Part shown: piece by piece, positions 17,716 to 26,507 of the stretch | Position numbering within the stretch: the stretch's first letter is position 1 | Layout of the letters: each line of letters opens with the position of its first letter | Assembly (NCBI GenBank): GCA_022833215.1 | Contig: JAIPUZ010000131.1 | Coordinates: forward strand, 1-38,288 | Length of the DNA: 38,288 bases | Source of the DNA: Mesorhizobium sp. | GTDB lineage: Bacteria; Pseudomonadota; Alphaproteobacteria; Rhizobiales; Rhizobiaceae | Direction: 5' to 3' | Made by a program: the position numbers and the translations under genes | Notes under the pieces: generated by a model | What the model saw: only the letters and a program-made list of their open reading frames with translations | What the model was told of the DNA's origin: nothing | The model's database searches: none

Positions 17716-19224
17716 ATGACATCGATACCCTCAATAAGCTTCGTCAGGTTTTCCCTACCCGCAAAGGGCACTGCCTATCTCCTGTCAGCCGAAAAGGACG
17801 GTGTCGGGCCGGCCGCCGCCAGCATCGATCCGGCTGGCGTTCTTGAGCGCGCATTCGGGATCGCCGACTTTTCGGGCAAATTCGGGGCCACGCTGGAAGT
17901 TATTGCGCCTGAAGGCAGCGGAGCGGACAAGCTGATTGCGGTCGGCGCCGGCAAGATCGCCGAACTGGACGAGCATGCCTGGCTGCGGCTGGGGGGTGTG
18001 ATTGGCGCTTCCGCTGCGAAGGCGAACAATGCGAGCGTGGTGCTCGACCTGCCCGGCGATGCGGCTGCGGACCCGGTTTGTGCAGCAAATGTCGCTGCCG
18101 GAATTTTGCTTCGTGCCTATGCTTTCGACAAATACAAGACCCGCAAGCCGGACAATGGCGACGACAAGAGCGGCGCCCGTTCGAAGCCGGGCCGCATCAC
18201 TGTCATGTGTGCGAACCCCGCCGGGGCGAAGAAGGCGTTCGCCAGCCTGAAATCCGTTGTCGACGGCGTCTTTCTGGCGCGCGACCTCGTCAACGAACCC
18301 TCCAACATACTGGGACCCGTCGAATTCGCCGCGCGCATCAGGGAGCTGGAGCCGCTTGGCGTCCAGGTCGAGATCCTGACGGAAAAGGAAATGAAGAAGG
18401 CAGGCATGGGCGCGCTGCTCGGCGTGGCGCAGGGCTCGCCGCGCGGTGCGCGTCTGGCGGTCATGCGCTGGGAGGGCGGCCGCAAGGGCGGGAAGCCGCT
18501 GGCGGTCGTCGGCAAGGGGGTGACCTTCGATACCGGCGGAAATTCGATGAAGTCGCCGTCCGGCATGGAGGACATGAAGGGCGACATGGGGGGAGCGGCG
18601 GCCGTCACCGGGCTCATGCATGCACTGGCATCCCGCAAGGCGAAGGCCAACGTGGTCGGCATCGTCGGGCTCGTTGAAAATTCCGTCGACGGCAATGCGC
18701 AGCGGCCCGGCGACATCGTGACGTCCATGTCGGGCCAGACGATCGAGGTGCTGAATACCGATGCGGAAGGCCGTCTCGTTCTGGCGGATGCGCTGTGGTA
18801 TTGCTGCGAGCGCTTCCATCCGGCTGCCGTGATCGATCTGGCGACGCTCACCGGCGCCATCATGGTCGCGCTGGGCCAGCATCACGCCGGTCTGTTTGCG
18901 AACGACGACGATCTGGCAAACCGTTTGACGCAGGCCGGCCTCGCAACGCAGGAGCGGCTGTGGCGCATGCCGCTGGGACCGGAATACGAGAAGCTGATCG
19001 AATCCAGAAATGCGGATATGAAGAACACCGGTGGACGTTACGGCGGCGCCATCGCCGCCGCGCAGTTCCTGCAACGCTTCATCAAGGACGACACGCCCTG
19101 GGCGCACCTCGACATCGCCGGCACCGCGATGGGCGCGCCTTCGAATGAGGTCAGCCATTCCTGGGGTACGGGTTTCGGCGTTCGGCTGCTCGACCGTCTT
19201 GTGCAAGATCATTATGAGAAGTAG
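17716..19224 (+). CDS. pepA: Leucyl aminopeptidase (M17 family)
   Basis: This 502-residue two-zinc aminopeptidase releases N-terminal residues from peptides in the cytoplasm. All E. coli PepA metal and catalytic residues are present with a constant offset of -3: Lys267, Asp272, Lys279, Asp290, Asp349, Glu351 and Arg353, with the NTDAEGRL signature at 347-354. The variable N-terminal domain spans about 1-165. I start at ATG 17716; a TTG at 17641 would add 25 unlikely residues. PepA in E. coli also binds DNA at some sites, which cannot be judged here. It is followed by holC after 39 bases, a common order. Confidence 0.96.
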   Translation: MTSIPSISFVRFSLPAKGTAYLLSAEKDGVGPAAASIDPAGVLERAFGIADFSGKFGATLEVIAPEGSGADKLIAVGAGKIAELDEHAWLRLGGVIGASAAKANNASVVLDLPGDAAADPVCAANVAAGILLRAYAFDKYKTRKPDNGDDKSGARSKPGRITVMCANPAGAKKAFASLKSVVDGVFLARDLVNEPSNILGPVEFAARIRELEPLGVQVEILTEKEMKKAGMGALLGVAQGSPRGARLAVMRWEGGRKGGKPLAVVGKGVTFDTGGNSMKSPSGMEDMKGDMGGAAAVTGLMHALASRKAKANVVGIVGLVENSVDGNAQRPGDIVTSMSGQTIEVLNTDAEGRLVLADALWYCCERFHPAAVIDLATLTGAIMVALGQHHAGLFANDDDLANRLTQAGLATQERLWRMPLGPEYEKLIESRNADMKNTGGRYGGAIAAAQFLQRFIKDDTPWAHLDIAGTAMGAPSNEVSHSWGTGFGVRLLDRLVQDHYEK

Positions 19225-19263
19225 CAGGCTTCACAACCGGATGCGGAAGCCGGCCGCGGGAAA

Positions 19264-19713
19264 ATGACAGAGATACTGTTCTATCACCTGACCGAAACAA
19301 CGCTGGAGGATGCGCTTCCCGGCTTGCTGGAGCGCAGCCTGCAACGCGGCTGGCGGGTTGTGGTGCAGACCGGTTCGGAAGATCGCCGCGATGCTCTCGA
19401 TCAGCATCTGTGGACCTTTCGCGACGATTCGTTCCTTGCCCATGGCACGGACCGGGAGGCTTTCCCGGCCGAGCAACCCGTTTTGCTAACGGTTGGCGCG
19501 GACAATGCGAATGGAGCCCGGATCCGGTTTCTGGTCGATGGGGCGCAGCCGCCCGATCTTTCGCCCTATGAGCGGGCGGTGTTCCTGTTCGACGGACACG
19601 ATGCCGCCCAGCTCGAATCCGCCCGCAGCCACTGGAAGACGATGAAGGCGGCCGGCCATGAGGTGACCTATTGGCAGCAGACGCCGGACCGCCGCTGGGA
19701 GCGCAAGGCATGA
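19264..19713 (+). CDS. holC: DNA polymerase III subunit chi
   Basis: This 149-residue protein matches HolC: MTEILFYHLT start, LLERSLQRGWRVVVQTGS, the LWTFRDDSFLAHG segment and RAVFLFDGHD. Chi links the clamp loader to single-stranded DNA-binding protein at the replication fork. The length equals E. coli chi (147). It lies 39 bases after pepA, an association also seen in enterobacteria. No partner psi gene (holD) is visible, which is usual for alphaproteobacteria. Confidence 0.93.
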   Translation: MTEILFYHLTETTLEDALPGLLERSLQRGWRVVVQTGSEDRRDALDQHLWTFRDDSFLAHGTDREAFPAEQPVLLTVGADNANGARIRFLVDGAQPPDLSPYERAVFLFDGHDAAQLESARSHWKTMKAAGHEVTYWQQTPDRRWERKA

Positions 19714-19759
19714 GCTTTGTGTTTTCCATATTATGTCAGGCGGATGAGAGGGCCTGAAG

Positions 19760-20365
19760 GTGCGCCTGCTTTTTCTGCTCGTTCTCCTGGCCGGAGCTGC
19801 CCTTGGACTTTATCCATGGGCTGTCGCAAATTTTTCAGGTTCGGAAATCGGAACGTGGAATGTCTATCAGCAGGGCCGCTTCGTGCCGGCTCGGGTGCGG
19901 CTGAAATCTTCCGATGCACCGGTGCGGGTGCTGGTCGACCTGACCATATGGCGTCCACATGCCGTTCAGAGCGGCCGCGCGGAACTTGGCATAGCCGCGA
20001 CCCATGACGGCCAGATCGTGTTTCAGGACGTGCTGAAGTTTCCGGCCGACCCCATGCGCCGGCAAAAAAGCCCGCAAATTACCGAGCGCGTATTCAGGGC
20101 GGATGGCGGCCTCATCGAAACGACCGGGGCGGGAACCTACAGGTTCGATCTGCAACGCGGCAATCTGGTGGATGCCGATATCAAGGGTGTCGAACTCGTG
20201 CTGAGGCGCGATGCCGGGGCCGTCGATCCCAGGATGCAGCCGGCTGGCCTGTCCCTGATGGGGATAGGCGTCGCCGGGCTGGTGCTGGCGTTCCGGCGCC
20301 GGGCCAGACGATCCGAAAATCGGGAAGCCCGGCCACCGCGCTGGGGCAGGGGCAATGGGGAATGA
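19760..20365 (+). CDS. Hypothetical protein with N- and C-terminal membrane anchors
   Basis: This 201-residue protein of unknown function begins with a GTG and has an N-terminal hydrophobic segment (about 2-20) and a second near 163-180 followed by a basic tail (FRRRARRSENREARPPR). The roughly 140 residues between them probably form a small beta-rich periplasmic domain (TWNVYQQGRFVPARVRL, VRVLVDLTIWRP). No known family or catalytic motif was recognised. It lies 46 bases after holC and its stop overlaps the rlmJ start (ATGA), so it is likely expressed with both. I believe similar proteins exist in other Hyphomicrobiales but could not check. Confidence 0.75.
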   Translation: MRLLFLLVLLAGAALGLYPWAVANFSGSEIGTWNVYQQGRFVPARVRLKSSDAPVRVLVDLTIWRPHAVQSGRAELGIAATHDGQIVFQDVLKFPADPMRRQKSPQITERVFRADGGLIETTGAGTYRFDLQRGNLVDADIKGVELVLRRDAGAVDPRMQPAGLSLMGIGVAGLVLAFRRRARRSENREARPPRWGRGNGE

Positions 20366-21222
20366 ACTACCGCCACGCCTATCATGCGGGCAATTTCGCC
20401 GATGTGGTCAAGCATGTCGTTCTGGCTCGCATCGTCGAGTATCTCAAGCGCAAGGAAAAGCCGTTCCGCGTGATCGACACCCATGCGGGCATCGGTCTCT
20501 ACGATCTGGCCTCTGAGGAGGCGGGCAAAACCGGAGAGTGGCTCGATGGCATTGGCCGTGTTGCGGATGCGCAATTGAGTCCAAAGGCAGGGGAACTCCT
20601 GTCGCCCTATCTCGATGCCGTGCGCGCCGTGAATGCCGGCGCCGGGATTGCGCACTATCCGGGCTCGCCGATGATCGTGCGCCACCTTCTGCGCAGGCAG
20701 GACAGGCTGACCGCAATCGAACTGCATCCGCAGGATGCGATTCGTCTCAGGGCCTGTTTCGCGGAAGACATCCAGACCCGCGTGATCGAGCTCGACGGCT
20801 GGCTGGCGCTCGGCGCACATCTTCCGCCCCGGGAAAAGCGCGGCCTCGTGCTCGTCGATCCTCCCTTCGAAAAAGGCGGGGAATTCCGGCGCCTGACGGA
20901 AGGTCTCGAGCGGGCGCATCGCCGCTGGCCGGGTGGCACCTATGCTCTGTGGTATCCGATCAAGGACCGCAAGGCCGTCGCCGGATTCCGGAGATCGCTG
21001 GCCGACGCCGGTATTCCGCGCATACTGGATATCGCCTTCGAGGTCCGGCCGGCGGAATCGCTGCCGCGGCTGGACGGCAGCGGAATGGTGGTGGTCAATC
21101 CGCCGTTTACGCTCGAACAGGAGCTGAACGTCGTTTTTCCGGAACTCCATCGGTTGCTGGAACTGGAGCCCGGATCGAAATGGTCATTGAGCTGGCTTGC
21201 CGGAGAAGATCGAGACGCTTGA
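20362..21222 (+). CDS. rlmJ: 23S rRNA (adenine2030-N6)-methyltransferase
   Basis: This 286-residue SAM-dependent enzyme methylates A2030 of 23S rRNA. It has the family start MNYRHAYHAGNFADVVKH, the VIDTHAGIGLYDL SAM-binding segment (37-49) and the catalytic DPPFE (166-170), matching E. coli RlmJ in position. The length is normal (280). Its ATG overlaps the stop codon of the preceding hypothetical gene by four bases (ATGA). It is followed after 51 bases by a secreted unknown protein. Confidence 0.95.
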   Translation: MNYRHAYHAGNFADVVKHVVLARIVEYLKRKEKPFRVIDTHAGIGLYDLASEEAGKTGEWLDGIGRVADAQLSPKAGELLSPYLDAVRAVNAGAGIAHYPGSPMIVRHLLRRQDRLTAIELHPQDAIRLRACFAEDIQTRVIELDGWLALGAHLPPREKRGLVLVDPPFEKGGEFRRLTEGLERAHRRWPGGTYALWYPIKDRKAVAGFRRSLADAGIPRILDIAFEVRPAESLPRLDGSGMVVVNPPFTLEQELNVVFPELHRLLELEPGSKWSLSWLAGEDRDA

Positions 21223-21273
21223 CCGCGCCGCGCGAAATCCTCACAGTGCCGCAAATCACCTTATGAGGCTGAA

Positions 21274-21720
21274 ATGATCCGCGCCGCCAAGTCCGCTCTT
21301 CTTGCCATTGCCGGTATCTGCGCTCCGCTGCTCATGCAGCCGGCGGCACAGGCTGCCGACCTTTCCTCCTATGTGGAGGAAAGCCCGTCGACCGTCTGCA
21401 ATACTGCGTCGGTTCTGAACCGGATCACCAGCAAGTTCGCGCATCAGGTGCGCAACGTTCCCGATCTGCCGCAGGTCGCCATATCGGACTTCCACCGCAT
21501 TCACCTGCGCCGCAGCGAGCCTGCCAGCGAAAGGTGGCCCATCGCGCGCCACTATTGCGGTGCGAAGGTCACGCTTTCGGACGGCTATGACCGCGATATC
21601 TGGTATCTGATCGAAGAGGGGCAGGGCTACGCCTCCATCGCAGGCGACAATGTCGAATTCTGCGTGTCCGGCTTCGATCGGTGGCTGGTTTACAACGCGA
21701 GCTGCCGGGTCCTGAAGTAA
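21274..21720 (+). CDS. Small secreted protein with four cysteines, function unknown
   Basis: This 148-residue protein has a clear signal peptide (about 1-28, cleavage after AAQA). The mature part of about 120 residues has four cysteines (42, 95, 130, 144), consistent with two disulfide bonds in the periplasm. Conserved-looking segments are HYCGAKVTLSDG and DIWYLIEEGQGYASIAGDNVEFC. I recognise no named family. The ATG at 21274 is the natural start. It lies downstream of rlmJ on the same strand and before a GST gene, but neither neighbour suggests a role. Confidence 0.8.
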   Translation: MIRAAKSALLAIAGICAPLLMQPAAQAADLSSYVEESPSTVCNTASVLNRITSKFAHQVRNVPDLPQVAISDFHRIHLRRSEPASERWPIARHYCGAKVTLSDGYDRDIWYLIEEGQGYASIAGDNVEFCVSGFDRWLVYNASCRVLK

Positions 21721-21753
21721 ACAAGCTTGCCCTGCTGGCCGTTTTTGTACCCA

Positions 21754-21769
21754 CGGGCTTGAAAGCCCG
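21754..21769 (+). other. Short hairpin between the secreted unknown and the GST gene
   Basis: CGGGCTT and AAGCCCG form a 7-bp inverted repeat with only GA between them, effectively a 5-bp stem with a 6-base loop. There is no following T-run, so it is not a clear terminator. It could be a weak attenuator or RNA processing signal before the GST gene, or chance. Confidence 0.25.
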
Positions 21770-21812
21770 GGGGATAGCTTCCTGCGCTTCGTTACAAGGA
21801 TGGGAAAAGGAA

Positions 21813-22409
21813 ATGCCCAAGCTGCTCTACGCGCCAGCATCACCCTACAGCGCCAAGGTGCGCATGGCGGCGGCCTATGCCGGTTTCGATCTGGAAGCGG
21901 TCGTAACCAATACGTCCGCGCAACCTCCGGAACTGATGGACGCCAATCCGCTCGGCAAGATTCCAACGCTGTTGCTGGATGACGGACGCGTGATCTTCGA
22001 CAGCCGGGCCATCACCCAATATCTGAACCGTGAATCGAAAAATGCGCTGTTTCCCCGCAATGCGGACAAGCGCACCGAAGCCGAAGTGATGGAAGCCATT
22101 GCCGACGGTATTTGCGACTGCGCTCTCGCCATCGTCTACGAGCGCCGCATGCGGCCCGAAGAAAAGATCCATCAGGACTGGATCGACGGCCAGTGGCGCA
22201 AGATCGTCCGGGCTCTCGATCATCTCAACGCCAATCCGCCGAAGCTGCCGAAGAAGATCACCGCAGGCCAGATCGCGGTGCGGGCCATGCTGGGATATCT
22301 GTCGCTGCGCTTTGCCGGGCAGTGGGAACGCGGCCGCGGGCGGCTTACGCGTTGGGCCTCGCGGTTCGATGAGAAATTCCCGGAGCTGAAGAGCCGCATC
22401 CCCTCCTGA
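21813..22409 (+). CDS. Glutathione S-transferase family protein
   Basis: This 198-residue protein has a thioredoxin-like N-terminal domain (about 1-78) with the ASPYSAKVRMAA active-site region near residues 9-20, the cis-proline motif KIPTLLLDDG and the DSRAITQYL segment that binds the glutathione glutamyl part. A helical C-terminal domain follows. The candidate catalytic residue is Ser10 or Ser13. It probably conjugates glutathione or reduces small electrophiles; the substrate is unknown. The ATG at 21813 follows AAAAGG; a longer in-frame start at 21681 would overlap the previous gene. The strong terminator at 22455 ends the transcript. Confidence 0.92.
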   Translation: MPKLLYAPASPYSAKVRMAAAYAGFDLEAVVTNTSAQPPELMDANPLGKIPTLLLDDGRVIFDSRAITQYLNRESKNALFPRNADKRTEAEVMEAIADGICDCALAIVYERRMRPEEKIHQDWIDGQWRKIVRALDHLNANPPKLPKKITAGQIAVRAMLGYLSLRFAGQWERGRGRLTRWASRFDEKFPELKSRIPS

Positions 22410-22454
22410 AAAAGGGCGGATATCGGCTTGCCTCCGTCGCGAGCCGAGGACAAT

Positions 22455-22484
22455 AAAAAAGCCGGGGCATGCCCCGGCTTTTTT
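22455..22484. terminator. Bidirectional rho-independent terminator
   Basis: A perfect palindrome, six A then GCCGGGGCA / TGCCCCGGC then six T, lies between the GST gene and the convergent porin gene. It has a T-run in both directions and should end both transcripts. Confidence 0.93.
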
Positions 22485-22503
22485 GCATGATCCAGCGTCA
22501 GGA

Positions 22504-23163
22504 TCAGAACTTCATACCGACGCCGAAGTTGATGCGGTGATCTCTCGAGTCGATATCGCGGGTGCTGGTTCCGGTGGTGAAGCTTTCCTTGCCGTAGTCG
22601 GTGTAGCGATATTCGACGCGGCCGAAGACATTGTCGGTGAACTTGATGTCGCTGCCGGCACCGGCAGTCCAGCCGAGCATGGTGTTACGGTCGCTGAGGC
22701 CGCCTTCGGTGACCTTCAGGCTCTGGGCAGCGCCACCGGCAGTACCGTAGAGCAGAATGTCGGGGCTGATCGCATAACCGAGGCGGGCACGCAGCGAACC
22801 TTCGAGGCCAGCCTTTGCCTTGGTGCCGGCGTTGTCGCCCTTGATGCCGTTGTAGCCGATGTCGCCTTCGGCACCGATGACGAAGTTGTCCATCTGGTGA
22901 TTGTAGCCGACAAAGGCGCCGCCGAGGAAGCCATCGGTGCTGATCGAGTTGCCCGGCTCCTTCACGCGGCCACTGAAGCCGTAGCCGAGGTTAACACCGG
23001 CATACGGACCGGCCCAGGAAGCCACGGGAAGTTCGGCGATCGGGGCAGGTGCCGGCGGCTCTTCCATCACCACGTCGGCGGCGAATGCCGGGACGGATGC
23101 GGCGAAGGCGAGAATACCGAGCGCTGCCGCTGCGGGCCTTGCGAATTTGAGTTTGGTCGTCAT
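22504..23163 (-). CDS. Omp25/Omp31-like outer-membrane beta-barrel protein
   Basis: This 219-residue protein has a signal peptide (about 1-28, ending AFAA) and an 8-strand barrel domain like Brucella Omp25/Omp31: WAGPYAGVNLGYGFSG, GAFVGYNHQMDNFVIGAEGDIGYN, GRVEYRYTDYG and the final NFGVGMKF with C-terminal Phe recognised by the BAM complex. A proline-rich linker (EEPPAPAPIAELP) follows the signal peptide. Of two nearby ATGs I chose 23163, because AAGGAG lies 8 bases upstream; the ATG at 23169 would be too close. The likely role is a structural surface protein. It converges on the GST gene with a shared terminator. Confidence 0.9.
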   Translation of the reverse strand: MTTKLKFARPAAAALGILAFAASVPAFAADVVMEEPPAPAPIAELPVASWAGPYAGVNLGYGFSGRVKEPGNSISTDGFLGGAFVGYNHQMDNFVIGAEGDIGYNGIKGDNAGTKAKAGLEGSLRARLGYAISPDILLYGTAGGAAQSLKVTEGGLSDRNTMLGWTAGAGSDIKFTDNVFGRVEYRYTDYGKESFTTGTSTRDIDSRDHRINFGVGMKF

Positions 23164-23581
23164 GGTCATTACTCCTTCAGCCACAGACACTGGCTTTTCT
23201 GACGTAATGGCGAGGCAGTCCTTGGGAGGAAAACGATCCCGCCGCTCATCGGTTCCGAAATCTCGTCGGCAAATGCGGCGGAAGCGAACCTGAATTGGGG
23301 TGATTTCCTGGCCTGAATGAGGCTGAAAAGGGGCGTTGCAAACGCGCAACAGGGGATGTCAGGAAGGATCCGGCTATCCGGCTAAACGCTCTTGGTGCAA
23401 GGCGTTGGCGCGCCTATATTGGCCATGCGACGGTTCCGATGAACCGTGAATCGGATAGAACGCCAGCGTTTTTGCCACAATGCCGCCTCAGGCGCAAACA
23501 GAGTCTGAAGGCCGTCCGGAGATTGCGGGCAGGCCGGCGGGCTGGCACGCTCGGGGTAAACGGAAGTACGGGAATCGACAC
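23164..23581. other. Divergent intergenic region between the porin and the SDR gene
   Basis: These 418 bases contain no supported gene. They should hold the porin promoter and 5' leader on the minus side (ribosome binding site at about 23171-23176) and the SDR promoter on the plus side, described separately at 23392-23420. An in-frame ATG at 23480 would add 34 residues to the SDR protein but lacks a ribosome binding site. Confidence 0.5.
23392..23420 (+). promoter_or_regulatory. Candidate promoter of the SDR-uvrC unit
   Basis: TTGGTG (23392-23397) and TATATT (23415-23420) are separated by exactly 17 bases, close to the housekeeping promoter pattern. It lies about 160 bases before the SDR start codon. 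A perfect hairpin CGGTTC-CGAT-GAACCG (23431-23446) would be at the very 5' end of the transcript. Confidence 0.5.
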
Positions 23582-24346
23582 ATGGGTGAGGTTGCGGCGG
23601 TCGCGCTGGTGACGGGTGGGGCGAAACGGATCGGGCGCGCGATTGTCGAGGACCTGTGCGCCAACGGTTTCATCGTCGCCATTCATGGCAACAACTCCTC
23701 TCCGGAAGCGCAGGAACTGGCCGCGCGGATCACGGCACAGGGCGGAAAGGCTGCGGCTTTCGCCGCGGACCTTACCGACATGGATGACACGGGCAGGCTG
23801 ATCGACCGGGTTTCGGAGGCGCTGGGGCCGGTGCGTCTTCTCGTCAACAACGCTTCATTGTTCGAGAACGATTCGGTGCTCGATTTCGGCTGGGAGGGGT
23901 GGGACGATCATTTTGCAATCCACCTCAAGGCACCCGTTCTTCTGGCGAAGCGCATGGCCGAACAGTTGGCCCCGGATGCCGAGGGACTGGTGGTCAACAT
24001 CATCGACCAGCGGGTGTGGCGGCTGACGCCGCGCTATTTTTCCTACACGCTCTCGAAATCCGCGCTGTGGACGGCCACCCGGACCATGGCGCAGGCTCTT
24101 GCGCCTCGTATCCGCGTCAATGCCATCGGTCCGGGGCCGACGCTGCGCAACGCGCGGCAGGATGAGGACGATTTCCGCCAGCAGGTCGATGCGCTTCTGC
24201 TGCAGCGCAGTCCCGGGCTTTCGGAGTTCGGTGCCACGGTGCGCTATCTGTGGCAGGCACGCTCCGTGACCGGCCAGATGATTGCGCTCGACGGTGGCCA
24301 GCATCTGGCATGGCAGACGCCGGACATTGCAGGTGTCGTGGAATGA
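23582..24346 (+). CDS. SDR-family oxidoreductase of pteridine reductase (FolM/PTR1) type
   Basis: This 254-residue Rossmann enzyme has the [10 protein letters not shown] nucleotide-binding motif (11-20), NNAS at 89-92, and YTLSK with Tyr155 and Lys159. The usual SDR serine is replaced by Asp142 (NIIDQR). The pattern Asp-13-Tyr-4-Lys is that of pteridine reductase PTR1 (Asp181, Tyr194, Lys198) and of FolM, so reduction of a dihydropterin or similar compound is likely, though unproven. I start at ATG 23582, which gives the standard short N-terminus. The stop overlaps the uvrC start (ATGA), which suggests translational coupling. Confidence 0.85.
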   Translation: MGEVAAVALVTGGAKRIGRAIVEDLCANGFIVAIHGNNSSPEAQELAARITAQGGKAAAFAADLTDMDDTGRLIDRVSEALGPVRLLVNNASLFENDSVLDFGWEGWDDHFAIHLKAPVLLAKRMAEQLAPDAEGLVVNIIDQRVWRLTPRYFSYTLSKSALWTATRTMAQALAPRIRVNAIGPGPTLRNARQDEDDFRQQVDALLLQRSPGLSEFGATVRYLWQARSVTGQMIALDGGQHLAWQTPDIAGVVE

Positions 24347-26373
24347 ACGCCGCAAGACAGGGCAGGACGCCCGGCGAGCCCTTCATGGACATGCCCGAAG
24401 AGGAGCCGGACGACGATATCGTCGAGCAGCCTGCGGCAACGCTGCCGGACGTTTCCTTCACGGCCATCGATCTCGACCGGGATGACGAAGAGGGGCAGGC
24501 GAAAACCGGCGCCGTGGTCATTCAGGCGCTGGTCAAGCGCCTGCCCAATGCGCCCGGCGTCTACCGCATGATGAATGCCGCCGGCGATGTGCTCTATGTC
24601 GGCAAGGCGCGCAGCCTGAAGAAGCGCGTGACGCAATATGCGCAGGGGCGCTTCCACACCAGCCGTATCGGCCGCATGGTGCGCGAAACGGCCCGCATGG
24701 AGTTCGTCGTCACCCGTACGGAGACCGAGGCGTTGCTGCTGGAAGCAAACCTTATCAAGAGGTTGCGTCCGCGATTTAATGTTCTGATGAGGGACGACAA
24801 GTCGTTTCCATATATTCTGTTGACGGCGGACCATCCCTCTCCGGGCATCTACAAGCACCGTGGCGCGCGCTCCCGGAAAGGCGATTATTACGGTCCCTTC
24901 GCCTCGGCGCAGGCGGTGGGGCGCACCATCAATTCCCTGCAGCGGGCATTCCTGCTCCGAAGCTGCACGGATTCGTTCTACGAAAACCGTACCCGGCCCT
25001 GTCTGCTGTTCCAGATCAAGCGATGCGCGGCACCCTGTACCGGCGAGATTTCGCACGACGACTATGCGGCGCTGGTGGCGGAAGCGAAGGAGTTCCTTTC
25101 CGGGCGAAGCCAGAAGGTGAAGGAGGAGATTTCGCAGGCGATGCAGCGCGCTTCCGAAAATCTCGATTTCGAGCATGCGGCGGTCTATCGGGACCGGCTG
25201 GCGGCGTTGTCCCATGTCCAGAGCCATCAGGGCATCAACCCGCAGTCGGTGGAGGAGGCGGACGTTTTCGCCATCCATCAGGAAGGCGGACAGAACTGTA
25301 TTCAGGTGTTCTTCTTCCGCACCGGCCAGAACTGGGGCAACCGCGCCTATTTTCCCAAAGCCGACCCGGCGCTGGAGGCCGGCGAGGTGCTGGGCTCGTT
25401 CCTTGCCCAGTTCTACGACGACAAGCCCACGCCGCGCGCGATCCTGCTGTCTCATGACATCGAGGAAAAGGAGCTTCTGGCCGAGGCGCTGAGCGCGCGG
25501 GCAGGGCGCCGGGTTTCGGTTTCCGTTCCGGTGCGCGGCGAAAAGAAGGACCTGACCGACCACGCCTTGCAGAACGCCCGCGAGGCGCTGGGGCGGCGGC
25601 TTGCCGAAACCTCCACGCAGGCGCGCCTTCTGGAAGGATTCGCGGCCACCTTTGCGCTGGAGAAGGCGCCGTTGCGCATCGAGGTCTACGACAACTCCCA
25701 CATCATGGGCACAAACGCCGTGGGCGCGATGGTCGTGGCCGGGCCTGAGGGCTTCGTGAAGAACCAGTATCGCAAGTTCAACATCCGTTCCACGACGATC
25801 ACGCCGGGTGACGATTTCGGCATGATGCGCGAGGTGATGGAACGGCGTTTTTCGCGCCTGCTCAAGGAGCACGCTGACGAGGATGCCGCCGCGGTCGACG
25901 ATGCACAGGGCTTTCCGGCGTGGCCCGACGTGATCCTGATCGATGGCGGGCAGGGGCAGATGACGGCTGTGCGCCAGATCCTGGCCGATCTCGGCATCGA
26001 GGAGCGCGTCACCGCAATCGGCGTCGCCAAGGGGCAGGACCGTGAAGCGGGCCGGGAACGGTTCTTCGTGGAGGGGAGGAATCCGTTCACATTGCCCGTT
26101 CGCGACCCCGTGCTATATTTCGTGCAGCGGCTGCGCGACGAGGCACACCGCTTCGCCATCGGCTCCCACCGGGCGCGCCGCAAGAAGGAGATGGTGAGCA
26201 GCCCGCTCGACGAGATAATCGGTATCGGTCCGACCCGGAAGCGCGCCTTGCTGCATCATTTTGGAACGGCCAAGGCCGTGAGCCGGGCTGCGGTGGGCGA
26301 TCTGATGGAGGTCGAGGGCATTTCGGAACGCGTTGCCCGGCTTGTCTATGACCATTTTCATGACAATGGATGA
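24343..26373 (+). CDS. uvrC: Excinuclease ABC subunit C
   Basis: This 676-residue nuclease makes both incisions in nucleotide excision repair with UvrA and UvrB. In order it has a GIY-YIG domain (PNAPGVYRM and [14 protein letters not shown], about 68-95), a UvrB-binding UVR motif ([18 protein letters not shown]), the RNase H-like UvrC domain ([15 protein letters not shown], later LIDGGQGQM) and a C-terminal helix-hairpin-helix pair ([17 protein letters not shown]). An acidic N-terminal extension of about 65 residues ([14 protein letters not shown]) makes it longer than E. coli UvrC (610). The ATG at 24343 overlaps the SDR stop codon by four bases and was preferred over an in-frame start at 24250 within the SDR gene. 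Confidence 0.97.
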   Translation: MNAARQGRTPGEPFMDMPEEEPDDDIVEQPAATLPDVSFTAIDLDRDDEEGQAKTGAVVIQALVKRLPNAPGVYRMMNAAGDVLYVGKARSLKKRVTQYAQGRFHTSRIGRMVRETARMEFVVTRTETEALLLEANLIKRLRPRFNVLMRDDKSFPYILLTADHPSPGIYKHRGARSRKGDYYGPFASAQAVGRTINSLQRAFLLRSCTDSFYENRTRPCLLFQIKRCAAPCTGEISHDDYAALVAEAKEFLSGRSQKVKEEISQAMQRASENLDFEHAAVYRDRLAALSHVQSHQGINPQSVEEADVFAIHQEGGQNCIQVFFFRTGQNWGNRAYFPKADPALEAGEVLGSFLAQFYDDKPTPRAILLSHDIEEKELLAEALSARAGRRVSVSVPVRGEKKDLTDHALQNAREALGRRLAETSTQARLLEGFAATFALEKAPLRIEVYDNSHIMGTNAVGAMVVAGPEGFVKNQYRKFNIRSTTITPGDDFGMMREVMERRFSRLLKEHADEDAAAVDDAQGFPAWPDVILIDGGQGQMTAVRQILADLGIEERVTAIGVAKGQDREAGRERFFVEGRNPFTLPVRDPVLYFVQRLRDEAHRFAIGSHRARRKKEMVSSPLDEIIGIGPTRKRALLHHFGTAKAVSRAAVGDLMEVEGISERVARLVYDHFHDNG

Positions 26374-26507
26374 GTTCAGGCATCCATGCCGGGCATAAAG
26401 GTCATCGTTTTGCCGCGTTGGCAGCTTTCGACAGTTGCCCCATCGACCGCCTTCTGATTTGACTATGCGTCGATCCGATCCGATTTGCCTGTGACGAGTG
26501 CATAAAA

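Noticed and set aside
24244-25872. Minus-strand 542-codon frame opposite uvrC
   Set aside because: Antisense to conserved uvrC motifs and without recognisable domains or start signals.
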